In this document: positions 56,989-64,000 of the stretch, one piece after another
How positions within the stretch are numbered: the first letter of the stretch is position 1
Layout: the number at the start of each line of letters is the position of its first letter
NCBI RefSeq assembly: GCF_032490495.1
Contig: NZ_JAVYJB010000009.1
Span: 1-64,000 of the forward strand
Reading direction: 5' to 3'
DNA length: 64,000 nt
Origin: Pilosibacter fragilis
Lineage (GTDB): Bacteria > Bacillota > Clostridia > Lachnospirales > Lachnospiraceae
The notes under the pieces: generated by a model
The model's input: only the letters and a program-made list of their open reading frames with translations
Database searches by the model: none
Told to the model about the DNA's origin: nothing
Program-made: the position numbers and the translations under genes

Positions 56989-58764
56989 ATGGATTTTTTT
57001 GGTGTATTGACGATGCTTGGCGGGCTCGCGCTGTTCCTTTACGGAATGGAGACTATGGGGAAAGGTCTCGAAAAGCTTTCCGGTGGAAGGCTGGAAAGAA
57101 TTCTTGAAAAACTGACATCAAATCCGATCAAGGCGGTCCTTTTAGGAGCGGGAGTTACGGCGATCATCCAGTCATCATCCGCAACCACCGTCATGGTCGT
57201 AGGTTTCGTAAACTCCGGTATTATGAAGCTGACCCAGGCGGTCGGCATCATCATGGGCGCGAACATCGGAACGACGGTGACGTCCTGGCTCTTAAGCCTT
57301 ACCGGAATCGAGAGTGGAAATTTCTTTGTACAGCTGTTAAAACCGACATCATTTTCACCGGTTCTGGCACTCATCGGCGTCTGTTTTATCATGTTCTCCA
57401 AGAAGGAGAAGAAAAAAGATGCCGGAACCATCATGATCGGTTTCGCGATTTTAATGACCGGAATGGAGACAATGAGCGGTGCCGTCAAACCGCTGGCAAA
57501 TGTCCCGGAATTTACCGGAATCCTGACAATGTTCTCAAACCCGGTCCTCGGAATGATCGCAGGCGCTGTCCTCACAGCGATCATCCAGAGCTCCTCCGCG
57601 TCCGTCGGTATTCTTCAGGCGTTATGCGCCACAGGGGCGGTAAATTTCAGTACTGCGCTCCCGATCATTATGGGACAGAATATCGGAACCTGTGTGACAG
57701 CGATGCTCTCCGGTATCGGTGCCTCAAAGAACGCAAAGCGCGCGGCACTGGTCCATCTTTACTTTAATATTATCGGTACCGTTATTTTTATGATCGTCTT
57801 TTATACGATCAACGCGGTCGTTCATTTTTCCTTCCTGGACACAGCGGCAAGCGCTATGGGAATTGCCGTGATCCACAGCAGCTTTAATATTGCGGCAACG
57901 ATCATGCTTCTTCCGTTCGGCAACGGCCTTGTAAAGCTTGCATGCCTCACGATCCCGGAAGAGAAGAAGGAAGCTCCGGTCCAGAACCAGGAAAAAGACG
58001 CGTTCCGCCTTCTCGACCAGCGTTTCCTCGACACGCCGGCTTTTGCGGTTGAGCAGTGCCGTCAGACGACGATCCAGATGGCGAAGCTTGCACGGGAATG
58101 CTTCTTCACGGCGGTGGATCTGCTTCACGGCTATGATGACGAAAAGGCAGCCCGTGTGGAGACCCTGGAAAACCTTGTGGACCGCTATGAGGATGAGCTT
58201 GGAACTTACATGGTAAAGCTTGGCGGAAAGAATCTTTCCAAGTCAGACAGCCATACCGTATCCCTGCTCTTACACTGTATCGGAGATTTTGAGCGTATTT
58301 CCGATCACGGCATGAACCTGAAAGATTCCGCAAAAGAGATGAAGGAAAAAGAAATGCAGTTCTCCAGCAAGGCAGAGAAGGAACTTGGCATATTCTTCGA
58401 CGCAGTAAAGGAGATCCTGAACCTGTCCATCGATGCCTTTGAGACGAACAATACGGATGAGGCAGCCAGAGTGGAGCCTCTTGAGGAGGTCATCGACGAT
58501 ATCAATACCGTCGTAAAGGCAAACCATATCCGCAGACTCCAGAAGGGAAAATGTACGATCGAGCAGGGATTTGTGCTTTCCGATATTTCCATGAATTTGG
58601 AGCGTGTTTCCGACCATTGCTCCAACATCGCGGTCAGCGTCATTGAAATCGACCGTGACGGTTTCGATACCCACGGTTATCTTGACAACCTGAAGCGTGA
58701 CGGAGATCCGCATTTCGCGGCGATGGTAGAGCAGTACCGCGACAAATATATGCTTCCGGTATAG
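56989..58764 (+). CDS. Na+/phosphate cotransporter with PhoU-like domain
   Basis: The 591-residue protein has two Na/Pi-cotransporter repeats with QSSSATTVMVVGFV (near 64) and QSSSASVGILQAL (near 198), about nine transmembrane helices to residue 315, and a C-terminal cytoplasmic PhoU-like four-helix region (about 345-570). It imports phosphate or exports it depending on gradients. Start follows GAAGAGGGGAAATTT. The upstream Pho box and downstream PhoPR-like genes point to phosphate control. Confidence 0.93.
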   Translation: MDFFGVLTMLGGLALFLYGMETMGKGLEKLSGGRLERILEKLTSNPIKAVLLGAGVTAIIQSSSATTVMVVGFVNSGIMKLTQAVGIIMGANIGTTVTSWLLSLTGIESGNFFVQLLKPTSFSPVLALIGVCFIMFSKKEKKKDAGTIMIGFAILMTGMETMSGAVKPLANVPEFTGILTMFSNPVLGMIAGAVLTAIIQSSSASVGILQALCATGAVNFSTALPIIMGQNIGTCVTAMLSGIGASKNAKRAALVHLYFNIIGTVIFMIVFYTINAVVHFSFLDTAASAMGIAVIHSSFNIAATIMLLPFGNGLVKLACLTIPEEKKEAPVQNQEKDAFRLLDQRFLDTPAFAVEQCRQTTIQMAKLARECFFTAVDLLHGYDDEKAARVETLENLVDRYEDELGTYMVKLGGKNLSKSDSHTVSLLLHCIGDFERISDHGMNLKDSAKEMKEKEMQFSSKAEKELGIFFDAVKEILNLSIDAFETNNTDEAARVEPLEEVIDDINTVVKANHIRRLQKGKCTIEQGFVLSDISMNLERVSDHCSNIAVSVIEIDRDGFDTHGYLDNLKRDGDPHFAAMVEQYRDKYMLPV

Positions 58765-58832
58765 GAAAATATGTAGTAGAATGTTTTTAGTGCTGAACAG
58801 TAATACAGAAAGTGAGACAGGAGGAAAGGACC

Positions 58833-59498
58833 ATGGCTCTGATCTATGCGGTAGAAGATGATAAAAATATTCTGGAAATTGAGATGTTCGCGTTAAAGAA
58901 CAGCGGATATCAGGTGGAAGGATTTGAATGTGCCCGCGATTTTTATAAAAAGCTGGAAGAGAAGCAGCCGGATCTTGCCCTTTTGGACATTATGCTTCCG
59001 GACGAGGACGGACTGGAGATCGTTGCAAAGCTCCGCCGCCGTCCGGAGACGAAAAAGCTCCCGATCATCATGGTGACGGCAAAGAGTACCGAGATCGACA
59101 AGGTAAAGGGACTTGATGTCGGAGCGGATGATTACCTGACAAAGCCTTTTGGTGTCATGGAGCTGATCGCCAGAGTAAAGGCGGTGCTCAGAAGGACGAT
59201 GGAGGAAGATAAATTCCTGACTTTGGGGGATATCTTTCTGGATGATGAGAAACATATGGTATACGTGAAGGATGTTCCGTGCAGCCTGACATTTAAGGAA
59301 TATGAGCTCTTAAAGCTCCTGCTCCACAATGCGGGGATCGTAGTGACGCGAGAGATCATTTTAGAGCGCGTATGGGGAATCGACTTTGAAGGTGAGTCGA
59401 GAACTCTGGATATGCATATCCGGACGCTCAGACAGAAACTCGGTGAAGCGGGTTCCATGATCCGCACTGTGAGAAATGTGGGGTATATGATCGAATGA
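58833..59498 (+). CDS. OmpR/PhoB-family response regulator (PhoP-like)
   Basis: The start at MALIYAVEDDKNILEIEMFALKN follows ACAGGAGGAAAGGACC. The 221-residue protein has a receiver domain with phospho-acceptor Asp in LALLDIMLPDEDG (near 53), VTAKSTEID and the conserved Lys in YLTKPFG. A winged-helix output domain at about 130-221 (LTFKEYELLKLLLHNAGIVVTREIILERVWG) follows. It overlaps the kinase gene by 4 nt (ATGA). Linkage to the Na/Pi transporter suggests it is the PhoP that binds the upstream Pho box. Confidence 0.93.
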   Translation: MALIYAVEDDKNILEIEMFALKNSGYQVEGFECARDFYKKLEEKQPDLALLDIMLPDEDGLEIVAKLRRRPETKKLPIIMVTAKSTEIDKVKGLDVGADDYLTKPFGVMELIARVKAVLRRTMEEDKFLTLGDIFLDDEKHMVYVKDVPCSLTFKEYELLKLLLHNAGIVVTREIILERVWGIDFEGESRTLDMHIRTLRQKLGEAGSMIRTVRNVGYMIE

Positions 59499-60901
59499 AA
59501 CGGAAAATCCATATGGAACTTCTGGCCACGGCAGTGTTCGCAATTTTACTGACACTGCTGTGTGCCTTATTTGTTTTTTACGGGGTCTACCGGAAACAGG
59601 TCATCGGGGATCTGAAGGCTGACGCTCTTGTCATGAAAAATATGCACATCTTCGACAATATATCCGATCTGCATCCGGATGCCTACGACCTGAACCCGGA
59701 TACGCTGCGCATCACGGTGGTGAATGCCAACGGGAGCGTTATTTTTGACAGCAACGCGGATTTTTCTGTGATGGAGAACCATGAAGACCGGCCGGAGATC
59801 CTCATGGCGGCGAAGTCCGGAGAAGGAAGCGGAACCCGCCGGTCCACAACGCTGGATAAAAATCTGTTCTACTATGCGATCCGGCTGGACAACAGACGGA
59901 TCTTAAGGATCGCGAGGGAGGGCGACAATATTTTTGCTCTGACCCAGAACATGATGATGACGGTAGTGGGAGTATTTGTCCTTCTCTTTTTCTTCTGTAT
60001 CATGATGGCAAATTATTTTACGAAGAACCTTGTGGCACCGATCGAGCAGATGGTGGAAAATCTTTCGGAGCCGGGGACGCAGGCGGCCTACAAGGAGCTG
60101 GTACCGTTTATGAATAAGATCCGGCAGCAGCATGAAGATATCTTAAAGAGCTCCCAGGTCCGGCAGGAATTTACGGCGAACGTATCCCATGAGCTCAAGA
60201 CCCCGCTCACGGCGATCTCCGGCTATGCGGAACTGATCGAACACGGCATGTCCGGGGAGAATACGGAACGGTTTGCGTCGGAGATCCATAAAAACGCGGC
60301 GAGACTTCTGACCCTGATCAATGATATCATCCAGCTTTCCCAGCTTGACGGCGGAAAGAAAGACGTAGAGTATAGGGATCTGGATCTGTTTCCGCTGGCG
60401 AGAGAATGTGTGGACATGCTCCAGATGAATGCCCAGAAACAGAATGTGACGATCCGGGTTCAGGGCGGAGAAGCGCCGGTTTTCGCGGATAAGCAGCTGA
60501 TGGAGGAATTGATCTATAATCTTTGCGACAACGCGATCCGGTACAATAAAAAGGACGGAACCGTGACGGTGACGACCGGCATTGAGAACGGGCATACGTT
60601 CCTTTCTGTGAAGGACACCGGAATCGGTATCTCCGCGGAACATCAGGAGCGTGTATTTGAGCGATTCTACCGTGTGGATAAGAGCCGCTCGAAGGCGACG
60701 GGAGGAACCGGTCTGGGACTTGCGATCGTAAAGCACATCGTTGCCCAGCACGGGGCAAAATTGACCCTTGAGAGTGAGCAGGGCAAGGGAACGGAGATCC
60801 ACGTAGAGTTCTCGGAGGCGTTAAAGCAGCATGAGCTGGAAACTGCAAAACAGCGTCAGGAGGCTCATGCGGAGCGGTCAGAAAATGGTTCGTCAGATTG
60901 A
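59495..60901 (+). CDS. Sensor histidine kinase (PhoR-like)
   Basis: The 468-residue kinase has transmembrane helices at about 7-30 and 153-175 bracketing an extracytoplasmic sensor. HisKA follows with the phospho-His in FTANVSHELKTPLTAISGYAELIEHG (near 234), then HATPase motifs N (LCDNAIRYN), G1 (DTGIGIS) and G2 (GGTGLGLAIVKH). It shares a 4-nt overlap with the response regulator and would phosphorylate it. The signal is probably phosphate status, by context with the transporter and its Pho box. Confidence 0.93.
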   Translation: MKRKIHMELLATAVFAILLTLLCALFVFYGVYRKQVIGDLKADALVMKNMHIFDNISDLHPDAYDLNPDTLRITVVNANGSVIFDSNADFSVMENHEDRPEILMAAKSGEGSGTRRSTTLDKNLFYYAIRLDNRRILRIAREGDNIFALTQNMMMTVVGVFVLLFFFCIMMANYFTKNLVAPIEQMVENLSEPGTQAAYKELVPFMNKIRQQHEDILKSSQVRQEFTANVSHELKTPLTAISGYAELIEHGMSGENTERFASEIHKNAARLLTLINDIIQLSQLDGGKKDVEYRDLDLFPLARECVDMLQMNAQKQNVTIRVQGGEAPVFADKQLMEELIYNLCDNAIRYNKKDGTVTVTTGIENGHTFLSVKDTGIGISAEHQERVFERFYRVDKSRSKATGGTGLGLAIVKHIVAQHGAKLTLESEQGKGTEIHVEFSEALKQHELETAKQRQEAHAERSENGSSD

Positions 60902-60982
60902 AGCAAAAGACAGATGATCTGCAGGCCATATGTGACATATTTACAAAAATTACAAAATTTGCCGCTTTACTTCAAAAACACG

Positions 60983-61011
60983 TTGATACAGAAGGAAAAC
61001 TGTGATAGTAT
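60983..61011 (+). promoter_or_regulatory. Promoter of the glycine-riboswitch transcript
   Basis: TTGATA and TAGTAT are spaced by 17 bp, about 40 nt upstream of the aptamer. Confidence 0.65.
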
Positions 61012-61049
61012 GTAACACATAAGTGCAGTCCAGGCGGACAAACGTCCGT

Positions 61050-61142
61050 ATGGACACTCTGGAGAGTCTCCGTATGGAGCGCCGAAGGTGTAAGACCGGT
61101 TCATGTCCATGGTACCGGTCGATCTCTCAGGCAAAAGGACAG
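61050..61142 (+). ncRNA. Glycine riboswitch, single aptamer
   Basis: The aptamer shows GGACACTCTGGAGAG, CTCCGTATGGAGCGCCGAAGG and CTCTCAGGCAAAAGGACAG, the conserved core of glycine riboswitches. Only one aptamer is visible rather than the common tandem pair. A small hairpin (GGCGGACAAACGTCCG) precedes it at 61033. It controls the terminator at 61198 before an AGCS symporter. Confidence 0.93.
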
Positions 61143-61197
61143 GGCATACAAATAACCACAATGGGACAAAACCCGTTGTATGCAAATGTTCTACTCT

Positions 61198-61230
61198 TTG
61201 GAGAGCTGATCAATATCAGCTCTTATTTTA
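61198..61230 (+). terminator. Terminator downstream of the glycine aptamer
   Basis: GAGAGCTGA pairs with TCAGCTCTT around TCAATA-type loop bases, followed by ATTTTATT. It lies 100 nt before the symporter start and is the likely expression platform. Confidence 0.7.
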
Positions 61231-61329
61231 TTGCATGGAAATTCAGAGGGGATATTCCATGCTGCCGGACAGCCGGAAATTTAAAGAAAAGGCTGGAGGC
61301 TATGATGATGAAAGAGGAGGATAATTAAA

Positions 61330-62682
61330 ATGGACACATTGACGCGGCTTGTAACAAAGGGAAATGATTTTCTGTGGAGCTTTCTCCTGCTCGTTCTCTT
61401 ATGCGGAACCGGACTTTACTATACGATCCGCCTGAGATTTATCCAGGTCAGAGAGTTCGGGGAGGGCGTCCGCCAGGTATTCGGGCATTTCAGCATGAAC
61501 GGTGAAAAGCACGAAAAGGGCGAGATGACTCCGTTCCAGTCCATCGCGACAGCCATCGCGGCTCAGGTAGGTACAGGAAACCTTGCCGGAGCGGCGACAG
61601 CCCTCATCGGCGGAGGCCCAGGCGCGATCTTCTGGATGTGGATCAGTGCATTCCTCGGAATGGCGACGATCTACGGAGAGGCAGTTCTGGCACAGACATA
61701 TAAGACAGAGGTAAACGGTGAGGTGACAGGAGGTCCTGTCTACTACATCAAGGCGGCGTTCAAGGGCACATTCGGAAAGGCGCTTTCCACTCTGTTCGCG
61801 GTATTTATTATTCTTGCTCTGGGCTTTATGGGAAATATGGTTCAGTCCAATTCCATCGGAGCAGCGTTTGTGGAAGCATTTCAGGTATTCCATGTGGAAC
61901 TTTCACCGGTGATCGTCGGCATTGTTGTCGCAGTGATCGCAGCGGTGATCTTCCTTGGAGGAACAAAGAGTCTGGCAACGGTAGTTGAGAAGATCGTTCC
62001 GATCATGGCCAGCGTTTATATCGTCGGCAGCCTGGTCCTGATCCGCATGAACATCACGGCTCTTCCGGCAGCGTTCCTTTCCATTATCGAGGGCGCGTTT
62101 GCGCCGGAAGCAGTTCTCGGCGCAGGCGCCGGAATCACGGTGCGTGAGGCGATCCGCTATGGTGTTGCCCGCGGCCTCTTCTCAAACGAGGCAGGTATGG
62201 GATCCACCCCGCATGCCCATGCGAGAGCGAAGGCGGAATCCCCACATCATCAGGGGCTCTGTGCAATGGTCAGCGTGTTCATCGACACATTTATCGTCCT
62301 GAACCTGACGGTATTCTCTGTCCTCACAACAGGCGTTATGAGCACAGGAAAGGACGGTACCGCGCTCACTCAGGCGGCATTCATGAAGGGTTTCGGCAGC
62401 GCGGGGATCATCTTCGTTGCGGTCTGCCTGTTCTTCTTCGCGTTCTCCACGATCTTAAGCTGGCATTTCTTCGGACTTGTGAACGTGAAGTATTTATTCG
62501 GCGAGAAGGCATCAAAGCTCTATTCGCTGATCGTTGTTGTCTGCATCGTGATCGGTTCCTGCCTGAAGCTGGAACTTGTATGGTCCTTAGCGGACTTCTT
62601 TAACGGGCTTATGGTCATTCCGAATGTTCTGGCGCTTCTGGCGCTCAGCGGACTGGTAGCGCGGGCTTCGAAGGAGAGATAG
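61330..62682 (+). CDS. AGCS-family sodium:glycine/alanine symporter
   Basis: The 450-residue protein has about 11 transmembrane helices and the signature GTGNLAGAATALIGGGPGAIFWMWISAFLGMATIYGEAVLAQTYK near 78-122. A glycine riboswitch in its leader makes glycine the probable cargo, either as importer or overflow path. It differs clearly from the other AGCS protein at 35999, so they are old paralogs. The start follows AGAGGAGGATAATTAAA. A terminator follows at 62733. Confidence 0.94.
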   Translation: MDTLTRLVTKGNDFLWSFLLLVLLCGTGLYYTIRLRFIQVREFGEGVRQVFGHFSMNGEKHEKGEMTPFQSIATAIAAQVGTGNLAGAATALIGGGPGAIFWMWISAFLGMATIYGEAVLAQTYKTEVNGEVTGGPVYYIKAAFKGTFGKALSTLFAVFIILALGFMGNMVQSNSIGAAFVEAFQVFHVELSPVIVGIVVAVIAAVIFLGGTKSLATVVEKIVPIMASVYIVGSLVLIRMNITALPAAFLSIIEGAFAPEAVLGAGAGITVREAIRYGVARGLFSNEAGMGSTPHAHARAKAESPHHQGLCAMVSVFIDTFIVLNLTVFSVLTTGVMSTGKDGTALTQAAFMKGFGSAGIIFVAVCLFFFAFSTILSWHFFGLVNVKYLFGEKASKLYSLIVVVCIVIGSCLKLELVWSLADFFNGLMVIPNVLALLALSGLVARASKER

Positions 62683-62732
62683 GAAGTCCTGGCGTGAGCC
62701 GGATGGGAATACATATATAATAAATAGGATAG

Positions 62733-62779
62733 AATGGCGGCAGAACATGTATTGTGGGCATGGGCTGCCGTCTTTTGTT
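62733..62779 (+). terminator. Terminator of the symporter gene
   Basis: GGCGGCAG pairs with CTGCCGTC (one G-U) across about 22 nt, followed by TTTTG. Confidence 0.7.
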
Positions 62780-63312
62780 GTTTACGCGGAGCGTGGGGAA
62801 GGAAGCTGTGAGGCGGATATTGGAGATCAGGCAAATTTTTCATGGCTGACCAGGTAAAAAATGAGGGTCTGAATTTGTGGAGAATGCCGATTGACAGGGC
62901 GAAGAAATTTCGATATAGTACGGGTATCTGAAATCGTTCTGGGAGGTCTGTCCCGGATAGCAGATAGTTCATGATGCGGGAAAGCATCGTCCTGGCGGCG
63001 GATCGCTGCAGGCCTCAGTGAGAAGATAAGATGGAAAGAAGTAAAGGACAGGCAGAAGGGTATTTTATGACGGCGGAGAGCAGAAAGTCTGGTATTGAAT
63101 CGTGGGGATCTGCCGGAGAGGGGATGAAGTATGATGGTGTTACTGTGCGCGGGTAGGGATTTTCTGAACTGAAAAATCCGCACAATACAGTGGCGGTAGT
63201 GGATTTTTCCGATTTGGAATGCGAAGCATCAGCAAAATCAGTTGCTGTTTGCGCAAGGCGTGGACATTAACATGATGGTGGAAGAAAAGCCGGACGGAAT
63301 GAGAAGAAACAG
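62780..63312. other. Intergenic stretch without an identifiable gene
   Basis: Open frames on the minus strand here have no coding character or ribosome binding sites. The only structure noted is the second copy of the short hairpin repeat at 63149-63200. Confidence 0.5.
63149..63200 (+). repeat. Short hairpin repeat, copy 2
   Basis: GGGTAGGGATTTTCTGAACT continues with GAAAAATCCGCA, matching copy 1 at 27437 in about 30 of its first 34 bases. Arms GGATTTTC-type and GAAAAATCC still pair around TGAACT. Confidence 0.65.
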
Positions 63313-63341
63313 TTGACTTTTTACAGGGATTATATTATGAT
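63313..63341 (+). promoter_or_regulatory. recA: Promoter of recA
   Basis: TTGACT and TATGAT are spaced by exactly 17 bp, 140 nt upstream of the recA start. Confidence 0.75.
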
Positions 63342-63352
63342 TAACAGGTACA

Positions 63353-63364
63353 GAACACTTGTTC
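63353..63364. promoter_or_regulatory. LexA (SOS) box over the recA transcription start
   Basis: GAACACTTGTTC is a perfect GAAC-N4-GTTC palindrome, the core of the Gram-positive LexA box. It begins 12 bp after the -10 element, where LexA would block initiation. Confidence 0.8.
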
Positions 63365-63480
63365 GCATATGACGATTGCTTTGGCAGGACGGGAGGGAAA
63401 AATTCGGACTGCAAAGTTAGTAATTTGTGGATGTCCGGGGACGCGGGGAACGCTGCGGGGCCGGATCTTGGAGGAAGAAT

Positions 63481-64000
63481 ATGAATAAAGATGATAAATT
63501 AAAAGCCCTTGACGCGGCTCTCACACAGATCGAAAAAGCTTATGGAAAAGGTTCCGTTATGAAGCTCGGTGATTCCGGTGCGAATATGAATATCGAGACT
63601 GTTCCGACGGGTTCCTTAAGCCTTGATATCGCCCTCGGACTTGGCGGCCTTCCGAAAGGACGTGTCGTTGAGATCTACGGACCGGAGTCCAGTGGTAAGA
63701 CAACGGTCGCTCTCCATATGGTAGCGGAAGTCCAGAAGCGCGGCGGGATCGCCGGATTTATCGACGCTGAACACGCTCTCGATCCGGTATACGCGAAGAA
63801 TATCGGAGTTGATATCGACAATCTCTATATCTCCCAGCCGGATAACGGCGAGCAGGCCTTAGAGATCACAGAGACGATGGTGCGTTCCGGTGCCGTTGAT
63901 ATCGTGATCGTGGACTCTGTAGCGGCCCTTGTTCCGAAGGCGGAGATCGACGGCGATATGGGTGACTCTCACGTCGGCTTACAGGCCCGCCTGATGTCCC
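63481..64000 (+). CDS. recA: Recombinase RecA, 5' part
   Basis: The first 173 codons are present and the gene runs off the right edge. The sequence MNKDDKLKALDAALTQIEKAYGKGSVMKLGD, Walker A GPESSGKTT near 66-74, FIDAEHALDP and Walker B IVIVDSVAALVPKAEI are classical RecA. It catalyses strand exchange and triggers LexA self-cleavage. Start ATG follows TTGGAGGAAGAAT. Promoter and LexA box upstream show SOS control. Confidence 0.97.
   Translation, partial: MNKDDKLKALDAALTQIEKAYGKGSVMKLGDSGANMNIETVPTGSLSLDIALGLGGLPKGRVVEIYGPESSGKTTVALHMVAEVQKRGGIAGFIDAEHALDPVYAKNIGVDIDNLYISQPDNGEQALEITETMVRSGAVDIVIVDSVAALVPKAEIDGDMGDSHVGLQARLMS

Noticed and set aside
57039..57584. Minus-strand open frame of 181 codons
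   Set aside because: It is a shadow of the Na/Pi cotransporter gene, caused by its GC-rich third positions.

Overview
The window looks like chromosomal DNA of an anaerobic, spore-forming member of the Clostridia, most likely a Lachnospiraceae-type bacterium. The evidence is a sporulation/division block in Bacillus-like order (spoVT, mazG, hup, rqcP, yabP, yabQ, divIC, spoIIE, tilS, hpt, ftsH), an [FeFe] hydrogenase, a giant 2-hydroxyacyl-CoA dehydratase activase, AGCS symporters and a Gram-positive style LexA box before recA. No rRNA, phage structural genes or CRISPR array was seen.

Region 1 (1-9.3 kb) is a decaying accessory island. One IS end abuts the C-terminal half of an AT-rich Ski2-like helicase. 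Next come an intact overlapping ATPase-HNH pair resembling the Septu (PtuA/PtuB) anti-phage system, a complete IS3-family element, a DUF6904-like pseudogene cut by that IS, further broken reading frames, a DUF6431-like zinc-ribbon protein followed by hairpin-bearing tandem repeats, and three paralogous small HTH regulators.

Region 2 (9.5-20.8 kb) is core: a SlyD-like FKBP isomerase, then the spoVT-to-ftsH block. A DMT transporter sits after spoVT. A par-like type I toxin-antitoxin locus sits between rqcP and yabP: a 31-aa toxin, a convergent antisense RNA, a shared terminator and direct repeats. SpoIIE is a short form without the membrane domain.

Region 3 (21-30.5 kb) holds a GH13 amylase, tRNA-Tyr, -Phe, -Gly and -Leu genes with elaborate palindromic spacers, a fused homocysteine methyltransferase/MTHFR, a rhodanese-TtcA fusion, a manganese (yybP-ykoY) riboswitch before mntP, and a VanW-domain surface protein.

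Region 4 (30.5-41.2 kb) is a co-directional catabolic-looking cluster: LysR regulator, FAH-family hydrolase, atypical SDR, aminotransferase, class I amidotransferase, AGCS symporter, two cysteine-rich flavoproteins, an NTF2-like protein and an ABM-domain protein, followed by a MATE exporter. I do not recognise the pathway.

Region 5 (41.2-51.1 kb) holds a Ssu/Tau/Thi-type ABC transporter split by a mobile repeat, the hydrogenase, an orphan cell-wall-binding repeat fragment and the 1440-aa activase. Region 6 (51.5-64 kb) holds a rhomboid-like pseudoprotease with a zinc-binding tail, pyruvate kinase, diaminopimelate decarboxylase, an intracellular subtilisin, a Na/Pi cotransporter with a PhoP/PhoR-like two-component system behind a four-repeat Pho box, a single-aptamer glycine riboswitch with its AGCS symporter, and the start of recA with a LexA site.

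A 133-bp non-coding element with 13-bp terminal inverted repeats and 8-bp target duplications (a MITE) is present three times, at 10.7, 42.8 and 56.5 kb.
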